From NCBI GenBank assembly GCA_000967895.1, contig FO203512.1, positions 941,582 through 1,005,581 on the forward strand: a DNA stretch of 64,000 nucleotides, read 5' to 3'. This document shows, piece by piece, positions 17,157-25,964 of the stretch. The stretch comes from Oleispira antarctica RB-8 (GTDB taxonomy: Bacteria > Pseudomonadota > Gammaproteobacteria > Pseudomonadales > Oceanobacteraceae). Made by a program: the position numbers and the translations under genes. Each line of letters starts with the position of its first letter. Position 1 is the first letter of the stretch. The notes beneath the pieces are model-generated. The model had not been told where the DNA came from. It searched no databases and saw only the letters and a list, made by a program, of their open reading frames with translations.

Positions 17157-17535
17157 CCAAAATCACCTAATAAATAATTCAGTGTTAATCTTTAAGGGGC
17201 AACCACAAGAAGCCCAAAATTTTGTCTTTCTACAAGGTATACGTGTTGCACACCTTATATAAGGGCGGGCATTCTAATCGGTATACGTAAGAATTGCAAA
17301 GAGTATAGACGAGGTTAGTGAGTAATAATTGTAATTTAGCGATTCTGGTACTGCCAGAGCGCGCAATAGTCTGATAATTCAGTAATTTAGTCCTCATTAT
17401 GGCTGAAATATGGCTGAAATAGTGCCTAAGTCGTGTCAAATGTTCCGTAGGGTATCCTCAAATCCTTGGCATGCGCGTATCATGCGCGGCATTAACATTA
17501 TTATGACTCACTTATTAGAGGAGCTTAGAGGCTTT
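17157..17535. other. divergent rpsU/tsaD control region
   Basis: About 380 bases between the two divergent genes. It contains the rpsU promoter (17271-17299), a palindrome CCTTATATAAGG (17253-17264), and two direct copies of GGTATACGT (17236-17244 and 17280-17288, 44 bases or about four helical turns apart), one inside the promoter spacer and one in the leader. The tsaD frame is open upstream of its chosen start (to 17410), but this part shows no family similarity. Confidence 0.6.
17271..17299 (-). promoter_or_regulatory. sigma-70 promoter of rpsU operon
   Basis: On the minus strand: TTGCAA (-35, 17299-17294), a 17-base spacer, TAGAAT (-10, 17276-17271). Transcription would begin around 17264 and leave a leader of about 110 bases. 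One copy of the GGTATACGT repeat lies in the spacer, a possible operator. Confidence 0.65.
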
Positions 17536-18615
17536 ATGCTGATTCTTGGCTTAGAAACTTCTTGTGATGAGACGGGCGTTGCTGTTTACGACAGCGAGCG
17601 TGGCTTGTTGGCGCACCGTTTATACTCCCAAATTGCTGTGCATGCTGAATACGGTGGCGTCGTGCCTGAACTGGCTTCTCGTGACCATGTACGTAAAGCC
17701 TTACCGCTAATTCATGAAGCTTTAGCGGAAGCAGGTCATACAGTGCAAGATCTTGAAGGTATTGCTTATACTCAAGGCCCAGGTCTTGTGGGCGCCTTGT
17801 TGGTTGGCGCTAGCTTGGGACGCTCTTTGGCCTGGGGTTTAAGTATTCCAGCGGTGGGTGTTCACCATATGGAAGGCCATTTATTAGCTCCAATGCTGGA
17901 AGAGAATCGACCAGACTTTCCTTTTGTAGCGCTATTAGTATCGGGCGGTCATACCCAGCTGGTACATGTGGCAGGCATTGGTGAATATACTTTATTAGGC
18001 GAGTCTTTAGACGATGCTGCAGGTGAAGCGTTTGATAAGGCGGCTAAAATGATGGGGTTGCCGTATCCTGGTGGCCCTGAGCTGAGTAAGTTGGCTGAAC
18101 AGGGTGATGCTAAGCGTTTCGAGTTTCCTCGTCCTATGACCAATCGCCCGGGTTTAGACTTTTCGTTCAGTGGTTTAAAAACTGCCGCTCGTACGGCGAT
18201 TATTAAACAGGCGGTTGACGGTGTTCTGGCGGAGCAAACCAAGGCCGACATTAGTGCTTGTTTTCAAGCGGCCGTGGTCGATACATTGGCGATTAAGTGC
18301 AAGCGTGCTTTAAAACAAACCGGTTTAAAAAACCTGGTCATTGCAGGGGGCGTTGGCGCGAATAAATTACTGCGCCAGCAGTTGACAGAGATGACCCGAA
18401 AGCTCGGTGGACAGGTTTTTTATCCACGCGCCGAATTCTGTACTGATAATGGCGCCATGATTGCCTACGCAGGTTGTCAGCGTTTACTCGCAGGGCAAAG
18501 CACTGATTTAAGTTTATCGGTTGTGCCACGCTGGCCAATGACTGAGTTAAGTGCCATTAACGCTATAGAGCTAACGTCAAACCAAGATCAAGACTTCAAA
18601 AAAGGTTCGGTGTGA
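17536..18615 (+). CDS. tsaD: tRNA threonylcarbamoyl transferase subunit TsaD
   Basis: A 359-residue protein that with TsaB and TsaE transfers the threonylcarbamoyl group to A37 of ANN-decoding tRNAs (t6A). I start it at ATG 17536 ([14 protein letters not shown]), which matches the family N-terminus and has an AGAGG site upstream; the frame is open for 42 further residues that look non-coding. The metal-binding HxExH is seen as HHMEGH, the ASKH-fold is marked by LVSGGHTQL, and FSFSGLKTA and [12 protein letters not shown]-type segments are present. It is followed by folB one base after its stop. The plsY gene often found between tsaD and folB is absent here. Confidence 0.97.
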
Positions 18616-18616
18616 T

Positions 18617-18964
18617 ATGGATAAGGTATTTATTCGTGGTTTAAAAATTGAAACGGTTATTGGTGTTTTTGCTTGGGAAAAACAAGTGCAGCAGCCTTTG
18701 ATTTTTGATTTAACCATGGATTGGGATATTACCAAGGCCGCCGAAACAGATGACCTCGCGTATGCACTCAACTATGCGGCGGTGAGTGATCGCGTGATTG
18801 AATTTGTACAAGGCAATCAATACGATTTATTAGAACGCCTATTGGTGCAGTTAGCCGAAACTTTACGCACAGAATTCTCAATTTCTAAAATTAAAATTCG
18901 AGTTGAGAAACCAGCGGTTGCTCCTGATGCGATTGCGGTCGGTTTGGAAATTGAACGTGGTTAA
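18617..18964 (+). CDS. folB: dihydroneopterin aldolase
   Basis: A 115-residue enzyme of the folate pathway that splits dihydroneopterin into 6-hydroxymethyl-dihydropterin and glycolaldehyde. The start (MDKVFIRGLKIETVIGVFAWEK) carries the conserved Tyr/Phe-IG..WE pattern. The middle shows TDDLAYALNYAAVSDRVIEF, and the end KIRVEKPAVAPDA is the classic K-P-A motif with the catalytic lysine. It is translationally linked to tsaD and overlaps folK by 8 bases. Confidence 0.95.
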   Translation: MDKVFIRGLKIETVIGVFAWEKQVQQPLIFDLTMDWDITKAAETDDLAYALNYAAVSDRVIEFVQGNQYDLLERLLVQLAETLRTEFSISKIKIRVEKPAVAPDAIAVGLEIERG

Positions 18965-19436
18965 AATTTATTTAGGCATCGGTTCAAATATAGAACCTGA
19001 AAAAAATATCAGTGCAGGATTGAAAAGTTTAGAAACGTTGTTTTCTAACCTCGATATTTCTCCTATTTATCTCGCGCCATCTTTTGGTTTTGAAGGCGAC
19101 GACTTTCATAATTTAGTTGTGTGTGCAGAAACTAAGTTATCTATTAATGATGTATTATACGCGCTGCGAAAAATAGAGTTTGACCACGGTCGACCAGAAT
19201 ATGCCGTTAAATTTGCGCCCCGCAGTTTGGATATAGACTTGCTGTTATTCGGGGATTATGTCGGCAAAATTGGCGGGTATAACATGCCTCGCTCAGATAT
19301 TGATAAATTCGATTTTGTTTTACGACCACTGCAGGATATCGCACCGGATGACTTACACCCGGTGAATGGCAAAAGCTTTGCTGAGCTTTGGCAGGCGATG
19401 TGTACTAAAATCGAAAGTCAGCTGGAGCTGGTCTAA
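18957..19436 (+). CDS. folK: HPPK, 2-amino-4-hydroxy-6-hydroxymethyldihydropteridine pyrophosphokinase
   Basis: A 159-residue kinase that takes the product of FolB and activates it with ATP for the sulfonamide-target step. I choose a GTG at 18957 (VKIYLGIGSNIEPEKN): it begins right at the conserved YLGIGSN strand, overlaps folB by 8 bases and has GGAA upstream. An ATG at 18903 lies inside folB. The signature RSLDIDLLLFGD binds Mg-ATP. It converges with cca, with 23 bases between the stops. Confidence 0.93.
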   Translation: MVKIYLGIGSNIEPEKNISAGLKSLETLFSNLDISPIYLAPSFGFEGDDFHNLVVCAETKLSINDVLYALRKIEFDHGRPEYAVKFAPRSLDIDLLLFGDYVGKIGGYNMPRSDIDKFDFVLRPLQDIAPDDLHPVNGKSFAELWQAMCTKIESQLELV

Positions 19437-19459
19437 AAATAAAGCTTCTGGTGGTTAAT

Positions 19460-20686
19460 TTATTCTTTATTTTTTGCAAACTGTTTAATCACATCTAAGC
19501 GCTTAATAGCAATCGCTTCGCCAATGGCTTTACCTTGAATCCCTTGTGCCACAAACTGCGTTGCTGTAACGGCTATGCAAGCCTTAGCAATCTCTGTGAT
19601 GTATTCAACCTGTGTATATTCTACATCTTCGAACCCTGTACGACCTCGGCTATCGGCTTTGCAGGCAAGAAGGATTTGCGGCAGGCGTTCAGGTTTTCGC
19701 CATAAATCAATGTTGTTAAAAAACTTCAACAGTGTTTGTGGTTTTAATTCAAACGCTCTGTGAACATGGGTGTGGTAAATACAAACCAACCGAGAAAGAT
19801 CCTTAAATTCATTCGGTGTTTTTAAGCGATTGTTTAATTTAATAACAAGCTTTTCGCCTGACTGTTCATGCCCATGATGGCTGGGCAGTATCTCTTCTCG
19901 TGTTAACCCTTTTCCTAAATCATGCAGTAAACTTGCCCAACGTACATTGATGTCGGATGAGAGTTTACTGGCTTGCTCTAAAACCATTAGAGTGTGAATG
20001 CCGCAATCGATTTCTGGGTGGTGTTTTTCTGGCTGAGGAATACCAAATAAATTATCAAGTTCTGGAAAAATAATCGCGAGGGCGTTGCAGTCGCGTAACG
20101 CTTGAAAATAGACCCAAGGTTGGGATTCTCCCAAGGCACGTTCTGTTTCTTGCCAAACTCTCTCTGGAGTCAGTAGCGCCAGCTCGCCACTGTTGGCGAT
20201 GTCGCGCATTAGCTCGATGGTTTCGTCGGCAATAGTAAAGCCTAGGTGGGCAAAGCGAGCAGCAAAGCGGGCGACGCGTAATACTCTGAGTGGATCTTCA
20301 GAAAATGCATCGGAGACATGGCGCAGCTTTTTTTCTTTAATATCTCGCTGGCCATTATAGGGATCAACAATACTGCCATCGTCGTTTTGGGCCATGGCAT
20401 TGACCGTGAGATCACGGCGTAATAAGTCTTCTTCTAGGGTGATGTCAGGATTGAAATCGCAGTTAAAGCCTTGGTAGCCACTGCCTGATTTTCTTTCGGT
20501 ACGTGCAAGCGCATATTCTTCTTTGGTCTTCGGGTGTAAAAAAACAGGGAAATCAGCGCCTACTTGGCTGTAACCTAGATTGATTAACTCAGCGGGTGTA
20601 CTGCCAACAACAACCCAGTCTTTATCTTTAATCGCTATATTGAGCAGGCTGTCGCGAACGGCGCCCCCCACTAAGTAGGTTTGCAT
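19460..20686 (-). CDS. cca: CCA tRNA nucleotidyltransferase
   Basis: A 408-residue class II enzyme that adds or repairs the CCA end of tRNAs. The N-terminus YLVGGAVRDSLLN is the G-binding motif and DKDWVVVG holds the catalytic Asp pair (DxD type). RRDLTVNAMA and the ERVWQE region form the neck and nucleotide-recognition parts (the EDxxR-like motif is seen in SEDPLRVLRVARFA). The HD phosphohydrolase domain of the gammaproteobacterial type is present (SLLHDLGKG, CIYHTHVHRA). The nearby tRNA has CCA encoded, so the enzyme is for repair there. Confidence 0.96.
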   Translation of the reverse strand: MQTYLVGGAVRDSLLNIAIKDKDWVVVGSTPAELINLGYSQVGADFPVFLHPKTKEEYALARTERKSGSGYQGFNCDFNPDITLEEDLLRRDLTVNAMAQNDDGSIVDPYNGQRDIKEKKLRHVSDAFSEDPLRVLRVARFAARFAHLGFTIADETIELMRDIANSGELALLTPERVWQETERALGESQPWVYFQALRDCNALAIIFPELDNLFGIPQPEKHHPEIDCGIHTLMVLEQASKLSSDINVRWASLLHDLGKGLTREEILPSHHGHEQSGEKLVIKLNNRLKTPNEFKDLSRLVCIYHTHVHRAFELKPQTLLKFFNNIDLWRKPERLPQILLACKADSRGRTGFEDVEYTQVEYITEIAKACIAVTATQFVAQGIQGKAIGEAIAIKRLDVIKQFAKNKE

Positions 20687-20718
20687 AATTATCTCGTATT
20701 AATAAAAAAAGTGAAGAC

Positions 20719-20750
20719 AAAAAAAAGCCCTAATCCGAAGATTAAGGCTT
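20719..20750 (-). terminator. rho-independent terminator of the TraF_2-type gene
   Basis: On the minus strand: AAGCCTTAATC-TTCG-GATTAGGGCTT followed by TTTTTTTGTC. The stem has one mismatch and a TTCG loop, with a long T-tract, 35 bases after the gene. Its other flank borders cca. Confidence 0.88.
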
Positions 20751-20784
20751 AGTTTAAACAGAGGTGATTCAATAAGGAAGCCGC

Positions 20785-22425
20785 TTAGAAATAAAACCCT
20801 AACTCTAAGGCTGCCCCTGCTTCTTTTTCTGGATCGCTCGGGTTCGCCATTGCCGCAAGATCAATATGAACACCAAAAGGAGAGAAGCCTAGTCCAATGG
20901 AAGCAATCGCAGAATCAGAAACACTTAAGTTAGTACGGTACCCAGCACGAAATTGTAAAGTATCAAATAAATCCAGTTCAGCACCAATAGAAGCGTATTG
21001 AGTCGGTGCTTCAAAGGCTACTGGATCATTTTCCATTAAATCAAGATCGAATGCTACGACTGTCCAATCTGTTGAGTGAGAGATACCACCGCGAAACTGA
21101 GTATCTAAACTGATTGTTTCTTTAGATATTTCTTTATTGCCAGTCGGTCCGTATTCATTACTTTCAGTTTCATATTCTTTGCTGAATAAGTTTTTAGCTA
21201 CAAGACCTGCTTGCCATTGCTTACTTGAACCAAATTGATAAGCGATACCAATGTCGAGGTTGAAATCAGAAAAATCTTGCTCGGTTTCTTTGATATCTTC
21301 TTCCTTGATATCTTCCTCTTCTACGCTAGCCACGTAGTTGAATGTTTTAATTGTTTGAAACTTTGGAGTTATACCTATAGCAATATCTTCACCTGCAATT
21401 GAGAATTCTCGTGATAAAGTAATTCCAATCTCAGTAATTCCAACTGCGATAATCTGAACATTAGATGTCAGGTCTGGGTCTTCGGCAATAACAATATTGC
21501 CATTGCCATCGGTACTAATTATAACGGTGCTGCCACTGTTGCGATTAAAACCATTGAGGTCTGCTAGCTCTGCATTCGCAATTGTTAGTTGTGCATCAGC
21601 TTGTGCGCCTAAGGCAACACATTGAGGTGATCCAGGGTTGCTAGAGCATTCTGTATCAGCAGCATCGATTGTATCGGCGAGCAAGGCTGTCGCGGAGGTA
21701 TAGTCTTTAACTTCTCCTGCATAATCATTAATAGCGCCTGCATAATCATTTAAGAGATTTTGATCATCTCTGGTGAAGAACATGCGACCAGAAAAATAAG
21801 CCGAACCAGAAACGGATACTGCTGCTGCAAAAGTTTTGCTTGGAATCGCTATGGCACCATTAACACCTAAAGAGCCACTTAAAGGACTACCAGACATACT
21901 GTCCAATTCTGACGTCAGGTCAAAGGTTGTTTGTGTTAAGTCGTTGGTCTGAATTTGAACATTGCCGATAGACGTATCAAGACTAAGAGATGCGCTCCGT
22001 AGGGCTGCGGTAGTCGTTGGGTTTTCTAGTTCATCTTTAAGGCTTTGAATTTGTTGCTCAACAGAGTTAGGACCGTTGCTTAGTGTATCATCAAGATTTG
22101 TTAAAATTGTATCGAAGTGATCAACAATTGGCTCTTGTGTTCCTTCATAATCCTCGTTGACGAGGTCATCAAAAGATTCTATTAACTTGTCTTCATCAGC
22201 AACGGAAACACCTATCTGAGGAAAGACAATCGCAAAATCATCTTCTGCATTCGCCGTGGATAACAAAGCCGGATTGTATTGCGGTGCATGCGCTAATTTT
22301 GCACTGGCAACACCTGTACTCCCCATAGCAAGACCTCGGGCATCCATTGGTAATAAGGGCGTTGCAGCCGCTTGCTGTACCAGGGCCATAGCGATGCTGG
22401 TTGCGAGTAGTGAGCGTTTGATCAT
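20785..22425 (-). CDS. TraF_2-type outer-membrane beta-barrel protein (FadL-like)
   Basis: A 546-residue exported protein. Signal peptide residues 1-21 (ALVQQAAA then TPLLPMDARG). After it comes the FadL/OmpP1-style start DARGLAMGSTGVASAKLAHAPQYNPALL, seen in the family labelled 'conjugal transfer protein TraF' (PF13729), a name that reflects weak similarity only. A long soluble helical insert at about 75-260 (charged, with a CSSNPGSPQC disulfide candidate near 245-255) is followed by alternating beta-strands and a final strand ALELGFYF ending in Phe, the usual barrel-assembly signal. It may be a hydrophobic-substrate porin, but no substrate can be read. A strong terminator follows. Confidence 0.75.
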   Translation of the reverse strand: MIKRSLLATSIAMALVQQAAATPLLPMDARGLAMGSTGVASAKLAHAPQYNPALLSTANAEDDFAIVFPQIGVSVADEDKLIESFDDLVNEDYEGTQEPIVDHFDTILTNLDDTLSNGPNSVEQQIQSLKDELENPTTTAALRSASLSLDTSIGNVQIQTNDLTQTTFDLTSELDSMSGSPLSGSLGVNGAIAIPSKTFAAAVSVSGSAYFSGRMFFTRDDQNLLNDYAGAINDYAGEVKDYTSATALLADTIDAADTECSSNPGSPQCVALGAQADAQLTIANAELADLNGFNRNSGSTVIISTDGNGNIVIAEDPDLTSNVQIIAVGITEIGITLSREFSIAGEDIAIGITPKFQTIKTFNYVASVEEEDIKEEDIKETEQDFSDFNLDIGIAYQFGSSKQWQAGLVAKNLFSKEYETESNEYGPTGNKEISKETISLDTQFRGGISHSTDWTVVAFDLDLMENDPVAFEAPTQYASIGAELDLFDTLQFRAGYRTNLSVSDSAIASIGLGFSPFGVHIDLAAMANPSDPEKEAGAALELGFYF

Positions 22426-22811
22426 AATCTCAAGTCCTTTGGAGGATACTAATATCTAAAAAAAGGCGGCATGTTATCGAATACTGGAAGCATTTAATAG
22501 CCTGTTTATCCTTTTAGCATAGTGAATGATTTTGTCTCTTGCATGACGAATTGACTAATACAGTGATGATTTTTGCTATTTTATGTAACTGGATTTTTTG
22601 TGATTATTTTTTCAAAGTATCTTCATATAACGACATTATCGACTTTTAAGCATGGCCTTAAGATACGCTCTTAGGTCAAAAGTTGGCGAATATCAAATAT
22701 AAGAATCAAGTATAAAAAAGCTAAATATATTCAGCTTAATGCCGATAAACCTTCTAAGTCATAAAAGTCAGTCATATTAAGTATTAGTAAAGTAGGGTCA
22801 TTGGAGTGGAT
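22426..22811. other. divergent control region between the barrel gene and flgP
   Basis: About 385 A/T-rich bases with no gene. I see an imperfect inverted repeat CCTTAAGA/TCTTAGG flanked by ACTTTT and AAAAGT at about 22640-22685. No clear sigma-54 (TGGC-N8-TTGC) or sigma-28 site could be named. Confidence 0.4.
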
Positions 22812-23414
22812 ATGAAAAAAATAACCGTGAGCCAGCTTGCCATTGTGTTCAGCAGTATTCTGTTGACGGCATGCTCAAGTATGTTTGTTGAGGAAGATTC
22901 GATTTCTTCTGAGCCGGAAGCTTTTTTTCAACCTGTTGAGCAAGAGGTTGATCCTATTGCGCCGATGGTGCTGAGAGTTGTCGGTTATGGAGCGATGGTT
23001 AAACGTAAATCATTAACAGAATCACAAAGTCGCTTGATGGCTATTCGTGCTTCTAAGCTTGATGCTTATCGTTCGATGGTTGAACGTGTTTATGGAACGG
23101 CGTTGCAGGGCAGCACCACTGTGCGAGATTTAGCGGTTCAAAATGATCGCTTCCGTACTTATGTGGATACGTATATTCATGGCGCACGAGTGATTTCTAG
23201 TGATGTGATGGCTGATGGTACGGTTGAAACTTTATTGGAAATGGTGATTGATCAAGGTTTCCGTAACTGCTTACAAACAATGGATAGCCAGCGCTATAAC
23301 GTTGATTGCCGCGCGCCTTTAGGCAATGACGCGACCAATTTTGCTCATAGTCAGCGCAAACGTATTCAAAAAGAAGCGGCCATTCCAGAAACGGGTTATT
23401 ACTTCATTGATTAG
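22812..23414 (+). CDS. flgP: flagellar outer-membrane lipoprotein FlgP-like (LPP20 family)
   Basis: A 200-residue lipoprotein. The ATG at 22812 has GGAG six bases upstream; a GTG at 22806 would add two residues. The lipobox is LLTAC (Cys about 22). The mature part has the LPP20 domain: SRLMAIRASKLDAYRSMVERVYG followed by GARVISSDVMADGTVETLLEM. In Vibrio FlgP builds the basal disc under the outer-membrane ring, together with FlgO and FlgT. The next gene is the FlgT homologue. No other flagellar genes are in the window, and flgO is not adjacent. Confidence 0.8.
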   Translation: MKKITVSQLAIVFSSILLTACSSMFVEEDSISSEPEAFFQPVEQEVDPIAPMVLRVVGYGAMVKRKSLTESQSRLMAIRASKLDAYRSMVERVYGTALQGSTTVRDLAVQNDRFRTYVDTYIHGARVISSDVMADGTVETLLEMVIDQGFRNCLQTMDSQRYNVDCRAPLGNDATNFAHSQRKRIQKEAAIPETGYYFID

Positions 23415-23483
23415 TGGCTGCTTAACAGATTTTAAATACGCCTTAATTAAAATAGATACAGATAAATAGACTAGGAGTTTGTG

Positions 23484-24683
23484 ATGAAATTTATAGTATT
23501 GCTATTCGTTATCTGGGTTTCATTTGCAAGTGCTTATGTCTCTGCATACGTTGTTGAAGTAGAAGGGCAGGCGCCGATTACGGGTAATGTAAGCCATGCA
23601 CGTCAGCAAGCATTGGAAGATGCAATGAGGCAGGCCAGCTTGCGTGCAGAGGCTCACGTTGTTAGCACTCAGCTGATGAGTAAGGGCGTTATGCAGCAAG
23701 ATGACATTAAGCTGAAAAGTCAGGGTAAGGTTAAAGATGTTGAGGTGCTGTGGGAAGATGCACAAAATGGCATTTATAGCGTTGCTATTCGGGCGGATGT
23801 AAAACCGGTTCAAATGTGTCAAAGCCAAGGCAATAATTTACGTAAAGCGGTTGCGGTTACCGGTTTTGGTTTAGTCTCTGCTAAGCAAACCTCTCTTGGG
23901 CAATTACAAAATATCGAGCAAGACCTTGCGCGTGTTTTTATTAATACCCTTAATGATCGCGGCCAAATGCATGCTTTAGATGCGAGCCATATTGGTTTGT
24001 ATGAAAACCCTGCTCACGCGCCGTCTTCACAAAATCAGCAGCGCCATTTAACAACTTCTATGACATTGGCTCAAAACTTAGGCGCGCAATATATTGTTTC
24101 AGGGATTGTTCGTGGCTTAGATACTTTATCGACGGTAGCCGATAAAGCTCAGAGCAGTGATACTTGGCTATCGCTGGTGGGGTTAACTGATGAACCCGCT
24201 GAGCGCCAATTTGTCATTGATGTTTTTGTTCATGATGGCTTTAGCGGTGCGTTAATCTTCAGTAATAGCTATGCAACTCAAGGGAAATGGGATTTAGATC
24301 GTATGGCGAATGTGCGTTTTGCCAGTCCAGCATTTTGGCAAAGCAAATATGGGCATGCGGTGAAAGATTTGTTGGCAGGAGCCATTGATGATGTATCAAT
24401 GTCGTTACGTTGCCAGCCATTCATGGCAAAAATTATTAAAACAGAAGGCAATCGTTTGCATATAGAAGCGTTAGCAGGAGCCGGAATTCGTCCTGGAGAT
24501 AAGTTCAGCATCTATCGCAGTGGAACATTTTATAACTTGGATCTCGAGCCCCGTATTGAATTAACCAATACCGATATGAAAGCGACTGTGAAACAAGTTC
24601 AGCCACAGTTTATTGTGGCTGATCTTACCATGTCGGCTCAGCAATTATCGATACAGCGCGATGACATTGTGATTGCTTGGTAA
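23484..24683 (+). CDS. flgT: flagellar assembly protein FlgT-like (H-ring)
   Basis: A 399-residue periplasmic protein (ATG 23484 with AGGAG six bases upstream; GTG at 23481 is possible). Signal peptide about 1-22 (VIWVSFASAYVSA). The N-terminal domain (VEVEGQAPITGNVSHARQQALEDAMRQA) is the FlgT-N fold. The middle domain carries AVAVTGFGLV and GAQYIVSGIVRGLD, and the C-terminal domain (GDKFSIYRSG) is SH3-like. FlgT forms the H-ring that anchors the flagellar basal body and MotX/MotY in sodium-driven Vibrio motors. It follows flgP by 69 bases. Confidence 0.82.
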   Translation: MKFIVLLFVIWVSFASAYVSAYVVEVEGQAPITGNVSHARQQALEDAMRQASLRAEAHVVSTQLMSKGVMQQDDIKLKSQGKVKDVEVLWEDAQNGIYSVAIRADVKPVQMCQSQGNNLRKAVAVTGFGLVSAKQTSLGQLQNIEQDLARVFINTLNDRGQMHALDASHIGLYENPAHAPSSQNQQRHLTTSMTLAQNLGAQYIVSGIVRGLDTLSTVADKAQSSDTWLSLVGLTDEPAERQFVIDVFVHDGFSGALIFSNSYATQGKWDLDRMANVRFASPAFWQSKYGHAVKDLLAGAIDDVSMSLRCQPFMAKIIKTEGNRLHIEALAGAGIRPGDKFSIYRSGTFYNLDLEPRIELTNTDMKATVKQVQPQFIVADLTMSAQQLSIQRDDIVIAW

Positions 24684-24731
24684 GCCTTTATTTGTTCATT
24701 ATACGTTCAGAAATAAATCTGAGACTGTGAA

Positions 24732-25055
24732 TTACGATTCGCAGTCTTCAGGGTGTAAAACTTTCCATTCTTCATAGCCCCCATCCAAACTATAAACTTC
24801 TTTAAAACCTTCTCCGCTAAAATAGTGTGCTGCATTTTGACTGGAATTTCCGTGATAACAGCAGACGATTAACGGTGCTTGTTGATCGGCTTGAGCCAAA
24901 AAATGAGGGACGCCTTCATTATCAATACGTATGGCGTTTTTCATGTGGCCCGCTTGAAAACTCATGGCGTCACGAATATCAATAATCTGGCTGTTGCCTT
25001 GGGCAATTAATGTTTTGGCATCATTGGCACTGATGCGGATAAAGCTTGCGGTCAT
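24732..25055 (-). CDS. glpE: thiosulfate sulfurtransferase GlpE
   Basis: A 107-residue single-domain rhodanese. The active-site loop CCYHGNSS holds the catalytic Cys (the second of the pair; compare CYHGNS of E. coli GlpE). N-terminal RISANDAKTL and the IIDIRDAMSFQAGHMKNAIRI segment are standard for the family. It transfers sulfane sulfur to cyanide or dithiols. It closes the conserved lptD-surA-pdxA-rsmA-apaG-apaH-glpE string, 50 bases after apaH. Confidence 0.92.
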   Translation of the reverse strand: MTASFIRISANDAKTLIAQGNSQIIDIRDAMSFQAGHMKNAIRIDNEGVPHFLAQADQQAPLIVCCYHGNSSQNAAHYFSGEGFKEVYSLDGGYEEWKVLHPEDCES

Positions 25056-25105
25056 TTATGTATCCCAATTGTGTCTGTTCAATTCGTTTTATGATGGCAG
25101 ATTGT

Positions 25106-25924
25106 TTATGTTTTTTTTTCTTGAGCGGGTACTCGAAACCAAGCTTCATCTTCTACGCGAATAGCGCTGAGCTTTCCACCCCAGACGCAACCTGTATCGA
25201 GGGCAAAGACGTTGTCGACGTTTGTTTTGCCTTCTAGTGCGGCCCAGTGGCCAAAGAAAATACGTTTCTTGGCTGCTTTACGTTCCAGTTGAAACCAAGG
25301 TGAGAAACCTTCAGGATTTTGATTGAGCCCTTCTTTACTTAATAAATCCAGCCGTCCGCTTTGGGTGCAAAATCTCATGCGGGTAAAATAATTGACGATC
25401 ATGCGTAAGCGGTCCATACCAATCAGTGACTTATCCCATTTATCAGGAGCGTTGCCGTACATGACATTGAAAAACTCACGAAAATCAGGCGATTGAATAA
25501 AAGTTTCAACTTCTAATGAACGTTTAAGCGCTTTTTTCGTCCCCCATTTAGGAGGAATTCCCGCATGTACCATGATGGCATTAAGACCTTTATCATGATG
25601 AACCAGCGGCTGATGTCTTAGCCAGTGCATGAGCTCTTCGCTATCGCTGGCATTCAAAGTGGCTTCTAAGGTGTCTGATTTTTTTGGATTATTTTCATTA
25701 AAATAAAGGGCTAACAGATGCAGGTCGTGATTGCCTAAAACAGACACGGCTTTGTCGCCTAAGCCTTTAATGAAACGTAGGGTTTTTAAAGACTTTGGGC
25801 CACGATTAACTAAGTCGCCTGCAAACCACAGAGTATCTTGATTATCGTCGTAATCGATTTTTTCTAATAAGGCCATTAACGAATCATAACAGCCTTGAAC
25901 ATCACCAATTGCGTAAGTTGCCAC
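25106..25924 (-). CDS. apaH: bis(5'-nucleosyl)-tetraphosphatase, symmetrical (Ap4A hydrolase)
   Basis: A 272-residue PPP-family phosphoesterase that hydrolyses Ap4A to two ADP and decaps Np4-RNA. Motifs: GDVQGC (GDxxG), WFAGDLVNRGP (GDxVxRG) and LGNHD (GNHD), all with metal ligands in place, and a final VHAGI. The start codon is GTG (25924). It lies 40 bases downstream of apaG in the same operon, as in E. coli and pseudomonads. Confidence 0.97.
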   Translation of the reverse strand: MATYAIGDVQGCYDSLMALLEKIDYDDNQDTLWFAGDLVNRGPKSLKTLRFIKGLGDKAVSVLGNHDLHLLALYFNENNPKKSDTLEATLNASDSEELMHWLRHQPLVHHDKGLNAIMVHAGIPPKWGTKKALKRSLEVETFIQSPDFREFFNVMYGNAPDKWDKSLIGMDRLRMIVNYFTRMRFCTQSGRLDLLSKEGLNQNPEGFSPWFQLERKAAKKRIFFGHWAALEGKTNVDNVFALDTGCVWGGKLSAIRVEDEAWFRVPAQEKKT

Positions 25925-25964
25925 TCTTTAAAAACCTCAATGCTCAGTCGTAAATCAAATTATT

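Noticed and set aside
17410-17535. Longer tsaD start at 17410
   Set aside because: The 42 extra residues have no family similarity and the internal ATG at 17536 has a better ribosome site and N-terminus.
19438-19473. AAAAATAAAG/CTTTATTTTT inverted repeat between folK and cca as terminator
   Set aside because: All pairs are A/T except one, and half lies inside cca; too weak to call.
20785-22425. A conjugation gene, because of the TraF label
   Set aside because: No other transfer genes are nearby; the family name is historic and the protein looks like a FadL-type barrel.
22640-22805. Sigma-54 promoter for flgP
   Set aside because: TGGC words exist but none has TTGC at the right spacing.
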